From DATLGB01 sp037724045 (GTDB lineage: Bacteria > Actinomycetota > Thermoleophilia > Solirubrobacterales > Solirubrobacteraceae), in assembly GCA_037724045.1 (NCBI GenBank), contig JBBJOW010000005.1:33153-97152 (forward strand): 64,000 nt of DNA, in the 5' to 3' direction. Of the stretch, positions 43,114 through 52,214 are shown piece by piece (position 1 is the stretch's first letter; every line of letters starts with the position of its first letter). Position numbers and translations under genes: made by a program. The notes beneath the pieces were generated by a model. It ran no database searches. It was given only the letters and a program-made list of their open reading frames with translations, and had not been told where the DNA came from.

Positions 43114-44477
43114 CGCTGCGCCAGCGCGGCCTCCAGCGACCCGGCGAGCGCGGCGGCGTTCTCGTCGGAGCGGTCGATGAGCACGGGCGCCCCAGGGCGG
43201 GTGGCGCGCATCGCGGCGTGCAGGAAGCGGTCGATGCGGTCCGCGTCCACCGGCGCGTCGACGAACGCCGGCAGCTCGGTGCGCAGCTCGGCGAGCGAGT
43301 ACAGGTCGCGGGTCACCCCGGCCCCGGCGTAGTAGGGCTTGCCCAGGGTCATCACGCGCTTGTGCTGGAGCAGCGCCTCGATGCCGACAGTGGAGCTGAT
43401 GGCGACCACGCCGGCCGACCGGCGGATCAGCTCGTTCGAGCTGAAGCGCGGCTGCACGACGCGCACGTTGCCCAGCCGCCGCATCGCCAGCAGGTCCAGA
43501 AAGCGGTTGCGGCCGATGGAGTTCGGATGCTCCTTGACGACGAGGTCGTAGCCGTGCGGGAGGGCTCGGGCGACGACCTCGACGATAGCCAGCTGGTCGG
43601 CCCGGTGCGGGATCAGCTTCTTGAGCTTGTAGTCGTCCCAGACGTGCAGCGGGAAGTACAGGAACGGACGCTCGCCGGCGCTGTCCTCGTAGAGCACGCG
43701 GGCGAGCCGCGCGCGGGCGCGGCCCTTGATGTCGTTGCCGATCCAGGCGAGCGGGCGCAGGTACTCGTTGTCGCGCTCGACCAGCAGCCGGACCGCGAGG
43801 TGGCGGGCGAGGACGCGGAAGCGCTCCGCGCGCACGCCGAGGTCGCGGTAGGCGCGGATGGGCTTGTCGCGGGCGAGGAAGCGCTCCGTAAACGCCCGCA
43901 CCTCGGCGCGCTCGGCGTCCGTTAGGGGCCGGAGGTCCCCCGGCTCGACGATCGGCGCCTGCAGCTCGTCGACGTTGAGGCGCAGCGGGTCGTCGAAGAT
44001 GGTGTTGAGCAGGAAGAGGACGGGCACGCCGCGGCGCAGGCCGACCAGGTGCGCCGCCGTGCGGATCGTCTCGTTGCCGACCTCGGGGACGACGGCGGTC
44101 GGGGAGAAGGCGTCGAACACCTGCTCCATGCCGAGCAGGTGGCGGACCGTGCGCTCCAGCGCCCAGCGCTCGTCGGCGCCCTCGCACACGAGGTCGGCGC
44201 TGTAGACGTCGCGGAACGTCGGGACGGCGTAGGCGGCGGACATGCGCTCGACCTCGGCGTCGACGTCGACGGGCGCGAGGCTCGCCATCAGCTCCGGCAG
44301 GCACCACACCTCGGCCCCCGTCCTGCGCAGCCTGCGCGCGGCTAGGCGCGAGTGGGTGACGTGGGCGACGGCGTGCCCGCGGCGCATCAGCTGGGTTCCG
44401 ACCCGGCCCGCGAAGTCCGCCTCGACGAACTGCAGCGAGGTGATCAGCACCCGCTCCGCCGCGGTCTGAGCGGTCAC
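43035..44477 (-). CDS. KpsS/KpsC-like capsule polysaccharide protein
   Basis: A 480-residue protein of the capsule-polysaccharide biosynthesis/export class. PFLYFPLHVWDDYKL, HGYDLVVKEHPNSIGRNR and VVAISSTVGIEALLQHKRV (then TLGKPYYAGAG) match the C-terminal half of KpsS/KpsC-type Kdo transferases, which prime the lipid anchor in capsule systems. A related role on this actinobacterial glycan, such as transfer of an acidic sugar, is plausible. The GTG at 44477 is one of two close candidates (the other at 44486). The C-terminal 26 residues extend into the convergent neuA. Confidence 0.8.
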   Translation of the reverse strand: MTAQTAAERVLITSLQFVEADFAGRVGTQLMRRGHAVAHVTHSRLAARRLRRTGAEVWCLPELMASLAPVDVDAEVERMSAAYAVPTFRDVYSADLVCEGADERWALERTVRHLLGMEQVFDAFSPTAVVPEVGNETIRTAAHLVGLRRGVPVLFLLNTIFDDPLRLNVDELQAPIVEPGDLRPLTDAERAEVRAFTERFLARDKPIRAYRDLGVRAERFRVLARHLAVRLLVERDNEYLRPLAWIGNDIKGRARARLARVLYEDSAGERPFLYFPLHVWDDYKLKKLIPHRADQLAIVEVVARALPHGYDLVVKEHPNSIGRNRFLDLLAMRRLGNVRVVQPRFSSNELIRRSAGVVAISSTVGIEALLQHKRVMTLGKPYYAGAGVTRDLYSLAELRTELPAFVDAPVDADRIDRFLHAAMRATRPGAPVLIDRSDENAAALAGSLEAALAQRQASRRSASRQSAAVSMLSDASESTR

Positions 44478-44537
44478 TATCGTCACGCCGACCTTGATGG
44501 AACCGGACTGCGCATGTCGACCCGGTGAGGGTAGCCA

Positions 44538-45293
44538 GTGAGCCCCGCCGCGCTCAAGGGCCGGCTCGCCGTCGTCACGGGGGCGAGCGGCAGGCTGGGC
44601 CCCGTCTGGCGGTCGGCGTTGACGGCGGCGGGCGCCCGCGTCGTGGGCCTCGACCTCGCCGAGGGTGAGGGGGTCGTCGCAGCGGACGTGACCGATCGCG
44701 TGGCGGTCGAGGCGGCGCGCGAGCGCATCGCCGGCGAGCACGGCGTCCCGGACGTCGTCGTCAACAACGCGGGCATCGACCAGCCGCCTTCCGCCGGCGC
44801 GCAGACCGCCCGCTTCGAGGACGTCCCGCTCGACGACGTCCGCCGAACGATGGACGTCAACTTCGTCGGAGCCTTCAACGTCTGCCAGGTCTTCGGGCCG
44901 GCGATGGTCGCGCGAGGCAGCGGCGCGGTCGTCAACGTCGGCTCGCTGTACGCCGGCCGCGCGGCCGAGCCCGGCTTCTACGACCACATGCCCGCTGACC
45001 CTCCGTTCCTCAAACCGGCCACCTACGGCGCGTCCAAGGCGGCCCTGCTGAATCTCACGCGCTACCTGGCGCGCCTGTGGGGGCCGCACGGCGTGCGAGT
45101 CAACGCGCTCTCGCCCGGCGGCGTGCTGGGCGGGCAGGACCCGGAGTTCCTGGCCAAGTACATCTCTCGCACGTCGATGAAGCGGATGGCGGAGCCCGAC
45201 GACCTCGCCGGTCCGCTCGTCTTCCTCGCCTCCGACGCCGCGCGCTACGTGACCGGCCAGGAGTTGCTCGTTGACGGAGGCTTCACCGCGTGA
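44538..45293 (+). CDS. Short-chain dehydrogenase/reductase
   Basis: A 251-residue classical SDR. AVVTGASGRLGPVWRSAL is the cofactor loop, VVNNAGID the NNAG motif, YGASKAAL the YxxxK catalytic pair, and YVTGQELLVDGGFTA the conserved end. It heads an operon with an aldehyde dehydrogenase, a NeuA-like protein and a HAD phosphatase, suggesting oxidoreduction of a sugar intermediate before activation. Its stop overlaps the next start (GTGA). Confidence 0.88.
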   Translation: MSPAALKGRLAVVTGASGRLGPVWRSALTAAGARVVGLDLAEGEGVVAADVTDRVAVEAARERIAGEHGVPDVVVNNAGIDQPPSAGAQTARFEDVPLDDVRRTMDVNFVGAFNVCQVFGPAMVARGSGAVVNVGSLYAGRAAEPGFYDHMPADPPFLKPATYGASKAALLNLTRYLARLWGPHGVRVNALSPGGVLGGQDPEFLAKYISRTSMKRMAEPDDLAGPLVFLASDAARYVTGQELLVDGGFTA

Positions 45294-46735
45294 CCACGAC
45301 CGTCCAGAACCGCATCGGCGGGCGCGAGACGCCCGCCGTGTCCGGCGAGACGCTGACCAAGCTCGGCCCGGGGACCGGCGAGCCGTTGGTCGAGTTCCCG
45401 CGCTCGAACGCCGAGGACGTCGCCGCGGCGGTGGTGGCGGCCAGGGCCGCGCAGCCTGAGTGGGCGGCGACAACGGTGGTGGCGCGGGGCACGTTGGTGC
45501 GGAGCATCGCGACGGCGATCGAGGCCGACGCGGACCGCTTCGCGCAGATCGTCGCGCAGGAGACCGGCAAGTCGCCCACCGAGGCGGCCGGTGAGACCGG
45601 CGGCGCCATCGAGATGGGGTACTTCATCGCCGGGGAGGGGCGGCGCTTCTACGGGCACACCACGACGAGCGCCGTCGCGCACCGCAGCGTGCGCATAGTC
45701 CGGCAGCCGCTGGGCGTCGCCGGACTGATCATCGCCGCCAACACGCCGATCGCCAACGTCGCCTGGAAGGTCTTCCCGGCGCTGCTGTGCGGCAACGCGG
45801 TGGTCCTCAAGGCGTCGGAGGACACGCCCTGGACGGCGGACGCGTTCGCCGCGGTGGCGGCAGAGGTCGGCCTGCCGCCGGGCCTGCTCAACGTCGTGCA
45901 CGGCCTCGGCGCCGAGGCGGGCCAGCCGATCGCCGAGTCGCCCGACGTCGATGTCGTCTCCTTCACCGGGTCGACCGCGGTCGGGCGCCTGATCGCCGAG
46001 ATTGCCGGCAGGCGGTTGGCCAAGGTGTGCTTGGAGCTCGGCGGCAAGAACCCGTTCGTGGTCTGCGACGACGCCGACCTCGAGGGTGCTGCGAAGTGGG
46101 CGGCGTTGTCGGCGTTCTCGAACGCGGGCCAGCGTTGCGCGGCGGGCTCGCGCATCATCGTCTTCGACGCCGTCTACGAGCGCTTCCGCGAGCTGCTGGT
46201 CGAGCGCGCCCGGGCGCAGAAGGTTGGCCCCGACGACGGCGACGACTACGGCGCGGTGATCAACGAGCGCCAGCTCGAGACCATGCTGGCGGCAGTGGCG
46301 CGGGCGCGCGCCGCCGGCGCGACGGTGCTGCACGGCGGCGGTCGAGTCGACCGCCCGGGCTTCTTCGTGGAGCCGACGCTGGTGGAGGGCGTCGCTCTCG
46401 ACGGCGAGATGAGCTGCACCGAGCTCTTCGGCCCGATCGCCACGCTGCACCGCGTGCGCGACTTCGACGAGGCGTTGGCGGCCGCCAACGACACCCCCTA
46501 CGGGCTGACGGCGGCGATCTGGACCGACAGCGTGCACCGCGGCGAGGCGTTCGTCGCCGGCGTGCGCTCGGGCGTCGCGTCGATCAACGGCCCGACCTTC
46601 GGCTCGGAGCCCCACTGGCCGTTCGGCGGCCTCAAGGACTCCGGTAACGGGCTGCGCGAGGCGGGCACCGAGGTCCTCGACGTCTACTCCGACTGGAAGA
46701 CGATCCACGTCACGCACGATCCCGCGCGTCGCTGA
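45290..46735 (+). CDS. Aldehyde dehydrogenase family protein
   Basis: A 481-residue NAD(P)-dependent aldehyde dehydrogenase. VVSFTGSTAVGRLI, VCLELGGKNPFVVCDDADL (catalytic Glu) and FSNAGQRCAAGSRI (catalytic Cys) are intact, and FGSEPHWPFGGLKDSG is the conserved C-terminal block. In this glycan operon it probably oxidises a sugar aldehyde to an acid. It shares four bases with the SDR and one base (TGATG) with the next gene. Confidence 0.9.
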   Translation: MTTTVQNRIGGRETPAVSGETLTKLGPGTGEPLVEFPRSNAEDVAAAVVAARAAQPEWAATTVVARGTLVRSIATAIEADADRFAQIVAQETGKSPTEAAGETGGAIEMGYFIAGEGRRFYGHTTTSAVAHRSVRIVRQPLGVAGLIIAANTPIANVAWKVFPALLCGNAVVLKASEDTPWTADAFAAVAAEVGLPPGLLNVVHGLGAEAGQPIAESPDVDVVSFTGSTAVGRLIAEIAGRRLAKVCLELGGKNPFVVCDDADLEGAAKWAALSAFSNAGQRCAAGSRIIVFDAVYERFRELLVERARAQKVGPDDGDDYGAVINERQLETMLAAVARARAAGATVLHGGGRVDRPGFFVEPTLVEGVALDGEMSCTELFGPIATLHRVRDFDEALAAANDTPYGLTAAIWTDSVHRGEAFVAGVRSGVASINGPTFGSEPHWPFGGLKDSGNGLREAGTEVLDVYSDWKTIHVTHDPARR

Positions 46736-47463
46736 TGGCTTCCGCGGTGGCGTTGATTCCCGCCCGCGGCGGCTCGCTCCGCGTGCCCGGCAAGAACGTC
46801 CGGCCCCTCGTGGGCCATCCCCTGCTGGCCTACACGCTCGCGGCGGCGCGCGAGAGCGGGGTGTTCGACGCGGTGGTCGTGTCCACCGACTCCGCGGACA
46901 TCGCCGCGGTCGCAGAGCGCTACGGAGCCGAAGTCCCGGGCCTGCGCCCGGGGGAGCTGGCGGGCTCGACGTCGCCCGACATCGAGTGGGTCCAGCACGC
47001 GCTGGCCGCGCTGCCGGAGCGCTACGAGGTCTTCTCACTGCTGCGTCCGACCAGCCCGTTCCGGTCCGGCGCCACGATCCGGGCCGCCTACGAGCAGCTC
47101 GTCGCCGCGGGGGCGGACGCCGACTCGCTGCGCGCCGTGCGCCCGTGCCGCGAGCACCCCGGGAAGATGTGGACGATCGAGGGCGCCTTCCTGCGCCCGC
47201 TGCTGACCACTCCGGCGGGCGAGGTGCCGATGCACTCGCGCCAGTTCCAGGACCTGCCCGCGGTCCACGTGCAGGACTCGAGCCTCGAGGTGGCGTGGAC
47301 GCGCGTCGCGGAGGCCGGGTCGATCGCGGGCGAGCGCGTGCTCGCGTTCGCGTGCCCGGGCGACGAGGGCTTCACCATCGACTACCCGGACGACTGGGAG
47401 CGGGCCGAGCAGCTCGCCGCAGGCCGCGAGGTCGCCCTCCCCGACGCGGGAGCGCTGGTCTGA
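46735..47463 (+). CDS. Second NeuA-like acylneuraminate cytidylyltransferase
   Basis: A 242-residue cytidylyltransferase. LIPARGGSLRVPGKNVRPL is the family signature with K-G replaced by L-R, and VVVSTDSADIAAVAE, SLLRPTSPFRSGATI and a C-terminal TIDYPDDW follow the fold. It differs clearly from the NeuA at 42433. Being co-transcribed with an SDR, an ALDH and a HAD phosphatase, it may activate a different sugar acid as its CMP derivative. Confidence 0.87.
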   Translation: MASAVALIPARGGSLRVPGKNVRPLVGHPLLAYTLAAARESGVFDAVVVSTDSADIAAVAERYGAEVPGLRPGELAGSTSPDIEWVQHALAALPERYEVFSLLRPTSPFRSGATIRAAYEQLVAAGADADSLRAVRPCREHPGKMWTIEGAFLRPLLTTPAGEVPMHSRQFQDLPAVHVQDSSLEVAWTRVAEAGSIAGERVLAFACPGDEGFTIDYPDDWERAEQLAAGREVALPDAGALV

Positions 47464-48135
47464 GTGACCGTCGTTCTGCTGTGGGACATCGACGGGACGC
47501 TGCTGAGCACCTCCCGCGGCGGGGTGCGCGCGCTCGAGCTTGCGGCGCGCGAGGTCTCCGGCGCCGACGCGGACCTTTCGAAGATGCATACCGCGGGGCT
47601 CACGGACGGGCAAATCGCCGGGCGCATCCTCGAGGCGCAGGGGGTCGACGCCGGCGCGGAGGCCGTGCAGCGCTTCCTGCGCGTCTACGAGCGAGAGCTG
47701 CCGGCCGCGCTCGGGACGCGGCAGGGCAAGGTCATGCCCGGCGTCGACGCGATCCTCGACGAGCTCGACTCCGACGCGGGCGTCCGCTCGCTGCTGCTGA
47801 CGGGCAACACCGAGGCCGGCGCCGGCGCGAAGCTCGCGCACTACGGGCTCACGCGGTACTTCGACGAGGGCGGCGCGTTCTGCGTGGACGGCGCCGCGCG
47901 CGCGACGATCGCCGAGCGTGCGGTCGAGCACTCCGGTCCGGGGTTCGAGACCGACCGGGCGCTGGTCATCGGCGACACCGTCCACGACGTCGAGTGTGCG
48001 CGCGCGATCGGCGTGCGCTGCCTGGGCGTCGGGACCGGCGGTGGCACTGTCGCCGAGCTCGAGGACGCCGGCGCGTGGAAGGCGTTGGAGCAACTCCCCG
48101 AGCCGTCCGCCTTCCGGACGCTCATCGGCCTCTGA
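47464..48135 (+). CDS. HAD-superfamily phosphatase
   Basis: A 223-residue haloacid-dehalogenase-like hydrolase. VLLWDIDGTLLST holds the DxD nucleophile, LLLTGNTEAGA motif II, and ALVIGDTVHDVECARAIG motif IV; the helical cap lies between them. Probably removes phosphate from the sugar-acid phosphate before activation by the adjacent cytidylyltransferase, as NeuB-9-phosphate phosphatases do. Starts directly after the preceding stop; overlaps the convergent GT4 gene by 14 bases. Confidence 0.87.
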   Translation: MTVVLLWDIDGTLLSTSRGGVRALELAAREVSGADADLSKMHTAGLTDGQIAGRILEAQGVDAGAEAVQRFLRVYERELPAALGTRQGKVMPGVDAILDELDSDAGVRSLLLTGNTEAGAGAKLAHYGLTRYFDEGGAFCVDGAARATIAERAVEHSGPGFETDRALVIGDTVHDVECARAIGVRCLGVGTGGGTVAELEDAGAWKALEQLPEPSAFRTLIGL

Positions 48136-49216
48136 GCGCGTCCTCGTAGACGGCGGCGACGTCGCGCGCCATGCGGCCCGCGCCGAAGCGCTCGACCGCG
48201 CGGTCGCGGGCGGCGATGGCCATTGCGGCGCGCCGCGCGTCGTCGGCGAGCAGGTCCGCGATGGCCTCCCGCAGTGCGCCGACGTCGCGCGCGGGGACGG
48301 CGAGGCCGGTGCGCCCGTCCGCGATCGTCTCGAGCGTCCCCGACCCCGTGTCGGTAACGACGGCGGGCAGGCCCATCGCCTGCGCCTCGATGGTGGCGAC
48401 GCCGAAGGACTCCGCGCGGCTGGTCGAGGCGAGCGTGAACACGTCGGCGGCGGCCAGGTGCGCGCGGAGCTCGTCGTCGGCGAGGTGGCCGGTGGCGAAG
48501 ACTCGCGGATGCGCGGCGGCGAGCGCGGCGACGTGCGCCTCCAGCGGCCCCGAGCCGACGATCACCAGGCTGGCGTCCAGATCGGACACGGCGGCCACGA
48601 GCTCGTCGAAGCCCTTGTAGTAGACGAGCCGGCCGACGCAGATCACGAGCGGAGCGCCGTAGCGGCGGCGGAGCGCCGCGACCGTCTGCGGGCCGGCGGC
48701 GCCCGGGCTGAGAAAATCGGTGTCGATGCCGTAGGGGATCACGCGCGCGCGGTCGCGATGGCCCTCGAGCAGCGGCGAGGACTCGCGGATGCCCTCGGAC
48801 CCGGTGATGACCGCGGCGCTGCGGTCCAGCAGCGCGCGCATGAGGCGGCAGTAGGCCGGGAGCGCCGCGGCTTGGCGGACGATGTCGGCGTGGACGCTCA
48901 CCACCAGCGGCGCGGCCGGCCGTGCGAGCAGCGCCGACAGCTCGCCGATCGGGTTCGGGGAGTGGAGATGGATGACATCGGCGCGCGCCCGGGCCAGGTG
49001 CACGGGATAGGCCGGCGCGAGCGGGACGCTCCAGACGCGTGCGAGCTCGCCCACGCGGCGCTCGCTGCCGTGCGGCGTGAGCACGACGGAGCCGCGCCGC
49101 GCGCGAGCGCCGACGAGCACGCCGGCGGGCCGATGGCGGCGCAGCAGGTCGACGTGGCGCTCGATGCCGCCGGCAACCGGCGGCCACACGTCCTTGTAGG
49201 CGTGCAGGACCCTCAA
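48122..49216 (-). CDS. Glycosyltransferase family 4 protein
   Basis: A 364-residue GT-B enzyme. It starts LRVLHAYKDVWPPVAGGIERHV, continues with VIHLHSPNPIGE and VIPYGIDTDFL, and has VGRLVYYKGFDELV, STSRAESFGVATIEAQAMG (the EX7E donor region) and PAVVTDTGSGTLETIADG. A retaining transferase for one sugar of the glycan. The TTG at 49216 overlaps the stop of the upstream GT4 gene (TTGA). Last gene of the operon WecA-like, Wzy-like, GT4, GT4. Confidence 0.9.
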   Translation of the reverse strand: MRVLHAYKDVWPPVAGGIERHVDLLRRHRPAGVLVGARARRGSVVLTPHGSERRVGELARVWSVPLAPAYPVHLARARADVIHLHSPNPIGELSALLARPAAPLVVSVHADIVRQAAALPAYCRLMRALLDRSAAVITGSEGIRESSPLLEGHRDRARVIPYGIDTDFLSPGAAGPQTVAALRRRYGAPLVICVGRLVYYKGFDELVAAVSDLDASLVIVGSGPLEAHVAALAAAHPRVFATGHLADDELRAHLAAADVFTLASTSRAESFGVATIEAQAMGLPAVVTDTGSGTLETIADGRTGLAVPARDVGALREAIADLLADDARRAAMAIAARDRAVERFGAGRMARDVAAVYEDALRGR

Positions 49217-50283
49217 GCCGGCAGGCTCTCCTCGATCAGCCGCGCCACGCCGGCGGCGGTCCGCTGCCACGTGAGCCCGGCGGCGATCGCGCCGCCCGCG
49301 GCGGACCGCCGCCCCCGCTCGGCGTCGTCGGCGAGGGAGAGGACGGCGGCGGCGAGCGCCGGCGCGTCCCCCACGGGCACCCACAGCGGAGCGTCGCCGG
49401 CCCACTCGCGCACCTCCGGCAGGTCGGTCGCGATCACGGGGCACCCGCAGCCCATCGCCTCGGCGACCGGCAGCCCGAAGCCCTCCCGCCGCGACGGGTA
49501 GGCACAGGCCAGCGCGCGTGCGTAGAGGCCGGCGAGCGCGGTGTCGTCGGGGTCCTCGACGATGCGCACCCACGGCCGCTCGCGCGCGGCTGCGAGCACC
49601 GCGTCGGCGCCCCAGCCAGGGCTGCCGGCGAGGACGACGTCGACGTCGGCCTGTGCGCGGACGGCGTCCATCGCCTCCAGCAGGATCTCGAGCCCCTTGC
49701 GCGCCTCGAACGTCCCGGCGTAGAGCACGTAGCCGCCGCTTGGCTCGGCAGGACGGCGGAAGACGTCGCTGACGCCGTAGGGGATGACCGTCGCGCCCGC
49801 GACGCCGAGCGTGTCCGCGATCCGCTGCGCCGTCGCGTGCGTCCCGCAGGTCACCCGGGTCGCCTGCTTCACGCTGCGCGCGGTCTGCGTGCGCGCGTGC
49901 CAGGCGTTCAGCGACCCCCGGTAGCGCTCGGGCATCTCCAGGAAGGACAGGTCGTGCACCGCCACGACGCTCGGCCCCCGCCACCACGCCGGCGTGACGT
50001 AGGCCGGGCTGACCCACACGTCGGGCCGGTCGCGCCGCAGGTCGAGCCACGAGCCGACGTGCTCCCAGGCCACCCTTCCGGCGGCGGAGCGCGTCGGCCA
50101 GCGCGTCGTCTGCGCCCGCAAGCCGAGATCGCGGTTGGAGTAGACCGAGAAGCGCCACTGCGGCCGCGCGGCGAGCAGCCCGCCCGCCAGCTCGGTCGCG
50201 TAGCGCCCCAGGCCGGAGCGCAGCATGCCGTCGGGATCGGCGATGCGCAGGTCGAGGCCGATGTGCGGCGGCCCCGGCGTCAC
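49213..50283 (-). CDS. Glycosyltransferase family 4 protein
   Basis: A 356-residue GT4 enzyme. IGLDLRIADPDGMLRSGLGRY is split between strand one and the glycine loop; SVVAVHDLSFLEMPERY and VIPYGVSDVF precede a YAGTFEARKGLEILLEAM segment and the donor motif PSRREGFGLPVAEAMGCG. It resembles mannosyl/rhamnosyl-transferases of O-antigen loci. The GTG at 50283 overlaps the Wzy-like stop by four bases. Confidence 0.9.
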   Translation of the reverse strand: MTPGPPHIGLDLRIADPDGMLRSGLGRYATELAGGLLAARPQWRFSVYSNRDLGLRAQTTRWPTRSAAGRVAWEHVGSWLDLRRDRPDVWVSPAYVTPAWWRGPSVVAVHDLSFLEMPERYRGSLNAWHARTQTARSVKQATRVTCGTHATAQRIADTLGVAGATVIPYGVSDVFRRPAEPSGGYVLYAGTFEARKGLEILLEAMDAVRAQADVDVVLAGSPGWGADAVLAAARERPWVRIVEDPDDTALAGLYARALACAYPSRREGFGLPVAEAMGCGCPVIATDLPEVREWAGDAPLWVPVGDAPALAAAVLSLADDAERGRRSAAGGAIAAGLTWQRTAAGVARLIEESLPA

Positions 50284-52214
50284 CGGTCGAGGTCTGCGAC
50301 CAGCGCTGCGATCTCGGCGTCGCGGGGGTTGCGCGCCAGGGCGGCCTCGTACTGCCGCAGGGCCTCGGCGGTGTCGCCGCGCCGGGCCGCCAGGTCGCCG
50401 AGCAGCACGTAGGTGACGTAGTCGCCGGGCGCGATCTCCTGCGCCTCGAGCAGGGCGCCGCGAGCCCGCGCGTAGTCGTTGCGCAGCGCCCACGCGGAAG
50501 CCTCCACGAAATGGGCGCCGGTGTCGTCGCCGTTGAGCTCGATGGTCTCGCGAGCGCGGGAGATCGTCGTGTCGGGGTCGCCGGGCAGCGCGCCCTGCGC
50601 CGACTCCCGGTACAGGTCGGCGATCGTCACACGCGCGACGGACGCCGCGCCGAAGGCGACCAGCGCGGCGCCGACCACGCCGAGGCCGAGGAGCAGCCGC
50701 CGCTTGGAGGCCGGCTTAGGCAGCGGCGGCGGCCGGTCGTCGTCCCACCCGTCCACTGCGGCGAGGATGGCGATTGCCGCCAGGACGATCGCGACGAGCC
50801 CCGGCAGCAGGTGGAGCCAGTCGGTCGCGGTGTGCAGCGTCCAGCCGACCGCGGTGCCGGCGGCGGAGACGACGAGCCAGCGGTCGCGCCGGTGCGTCGC
50901 GGCGTGGCGCATGCCGTGGGCCAGCGCGAGCAGCGCGCCGCCGAGGACGGCGAGCAGCGCCGCCAGTCCGACGACGCCGGTTTCCGCCGCCACCTGCAGC
51001 GGCAGGCTGTGCGGCTGTCGGACGACCTGGTCCGTGCGGCGCAACAGCAGGTAGGGGACGCGGTAGCCGCCGGAGCCGACGCCCGCCAGCGGGTCGTCCT
51101 CGAACGCGCGCAGCGCGACGCGCCAGTAGTCGTAGCGCGCGCCGCCCACCGTGGTCAGCCGGTTGCCGCCGCCGCTGTCGTTCTCGACGGTCCGGAACTC
51201 GTCCCAGCGGTCGGAGATCGGCCCGGAGAGCGGGCCCGCCGCCAGCCCGCCGCCGAGTACGAGCAGTGCGACGCCGACGGCGACGAGCGTGCGCCGGGAC
51301 GGCGGCGGCAGCGGGCGGTCCCCGCGGCGGGCGAAGGCGAGCGCGGCGCCCAGGACCAGGCCGCCGCCGGCCAGCGCGCACGCGAGCACGATCAGCGCGG
51401 CGTCCGCGGCGGCGCCGTCGGCGACCACGCCGTTCGTGGCGTCAGAGGTGACGTCGAGCAGGCTCGCCGCGGCCGGCAGCACCGGTAGCGCGATCGCCAG
51501 CACCGCCACCGTGAAGCGGATGCGGCCCGGCGCGATCAGCAGGACGAGCAGCACCGTCAGCAGCAGCGAGCCGATGCCCGCGCGGCTCTGCGTGAGCAGC
51601 AGGAGGCCGAGGCTCGCCGCGCCGAGCGCGCCCGCCGGCGCCGCCACGAGCGGCCGGGCGTGTGCGGCCAGGCCCGCGGCGAACCAGAACCCCACGGCGA
51701 ACACCGCGGCCTCGCCGTTGACGTAGCCGACGGGAGAGTTCAGGCGTCCTTCGAGATACAGGCTGCCGCCCTCCGTGAAGGAGGCGATCAGGATCCCGAC
51801 GACGAAGACGCCGAGCCCCGCGGTGGCGACTCCGGCGAAGGCCGTGGCCGCCTCCCGGCGCTGGAAGAGCGTGGCCAGCAGCGAGAAGAGCACCGCGTAG
51901 AGCAGCCACCGGCCCGCGGCCGTGTTGGCCGCGTCGGGCAGCGGGGACCAGCCGACCGACAGCAGCGACCAGATCCACAGCGCAGCGAGCCCCCCGATGA
52001 CCGCGAGGCCTGGCGCGCGCCGCGGCGGCCCGAGCGACGTGATCGTGGCAACGAGCACCGGCAGCAGCACCAGCGTCGTGATGCCGATCCCGATGCGCTC
52101 GTAGAGCAGCCCGACGAGGACCGTGACGACGGCGAGGAGCGCCAGCAGCCCGGCGAGCAGGACCGGCCACGCCGGCCGCGCGACGCTGCGCGGCTCAGAG
52201 CGCGACGTCGCCAT
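50280..52214 (-). CDS. O-antigen ligase/polymerase-like membrane protein with TPRs
   Basis: A 644-residue polytopic membrane protein with at least ten hydrophobic helices (e.g. WPVLLAGLLALLAVVTVLVG, LLLTVLLVLLIAPG). The O-antigen ligase core is marked by LLLTQSRAGIGSLLL and the long extracytoplasmic loop DDPLAGVGSGGYRVPYLLLR followed by QPHSLPLQVAAETGVVGL, the conserved H-N/S region. The C-terminal ~130 residues are soluble TPR-like repeats (LRNDYARARGALLEAQEI). It would polymerise or ligate lipid-linked glycan outside the membrane. Start ATG 52214 overlaps the WecA-like gene. Confidence 0.87.
   Translation of the reverse strand: MATSRSEPRSVARPAWPVLLAGLLALLAVVTVLVGLLYERIGIGITTLVLLPVLVATITSLGPPRRAPGLAVIGGLAALWIWSLLSVGWSPLPDAANTAAGRWLLYAVLFSLLATLFQRREAATAFAGVATAGLGVFVVGILIASFTEGGSLYLEGRLNSPVGYVNGEAAVFAVGFWFAAGLAAHARPLVAAPAGALGAASLGLLLLTQSRAGIGSLLLTVLLVLLIAPGRIRFTVAVLAIALPVLPAAASLLDVTSDATNGVVADGAAADAALIVLACALAGGGLVLGAALAFARRGDRPLPPPSRRTLVAVGVALLVLGGGLAAGPLSGPISDRWDEFRTVENDSGGGNRLTTVGGARYDYWRVALRAFEDDPLAGVGSGGYRVPYLLLRRTDQVVRQPHSLPLQVAAETGVVGLAALLAVLGGALLALAHGMRHAATHRRDRWLVVSAAGTAVGWTLHTATDWLHLLPGLVAIVLAAIAILAAVDGWDDDRPPPLPKPASKRRLLLGLGVVGAALVAFGAASVARVTIADLYRESAQGALPGDPDTTISRARETIELNGDDTGAHFVEASAWALRNDYARARGALLEAQEIAPGDYVTYVLLGDLAARRGDTAEALRQYEAALARNPRDAEIAALVADLDR

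Noticed and set aside
44478..45473. Upstream extension of the KpsS-like frame to 45473
   Set aside because: This lies opposite the SDR gene and has no homology; conserved sequence begins near 44477-44486.
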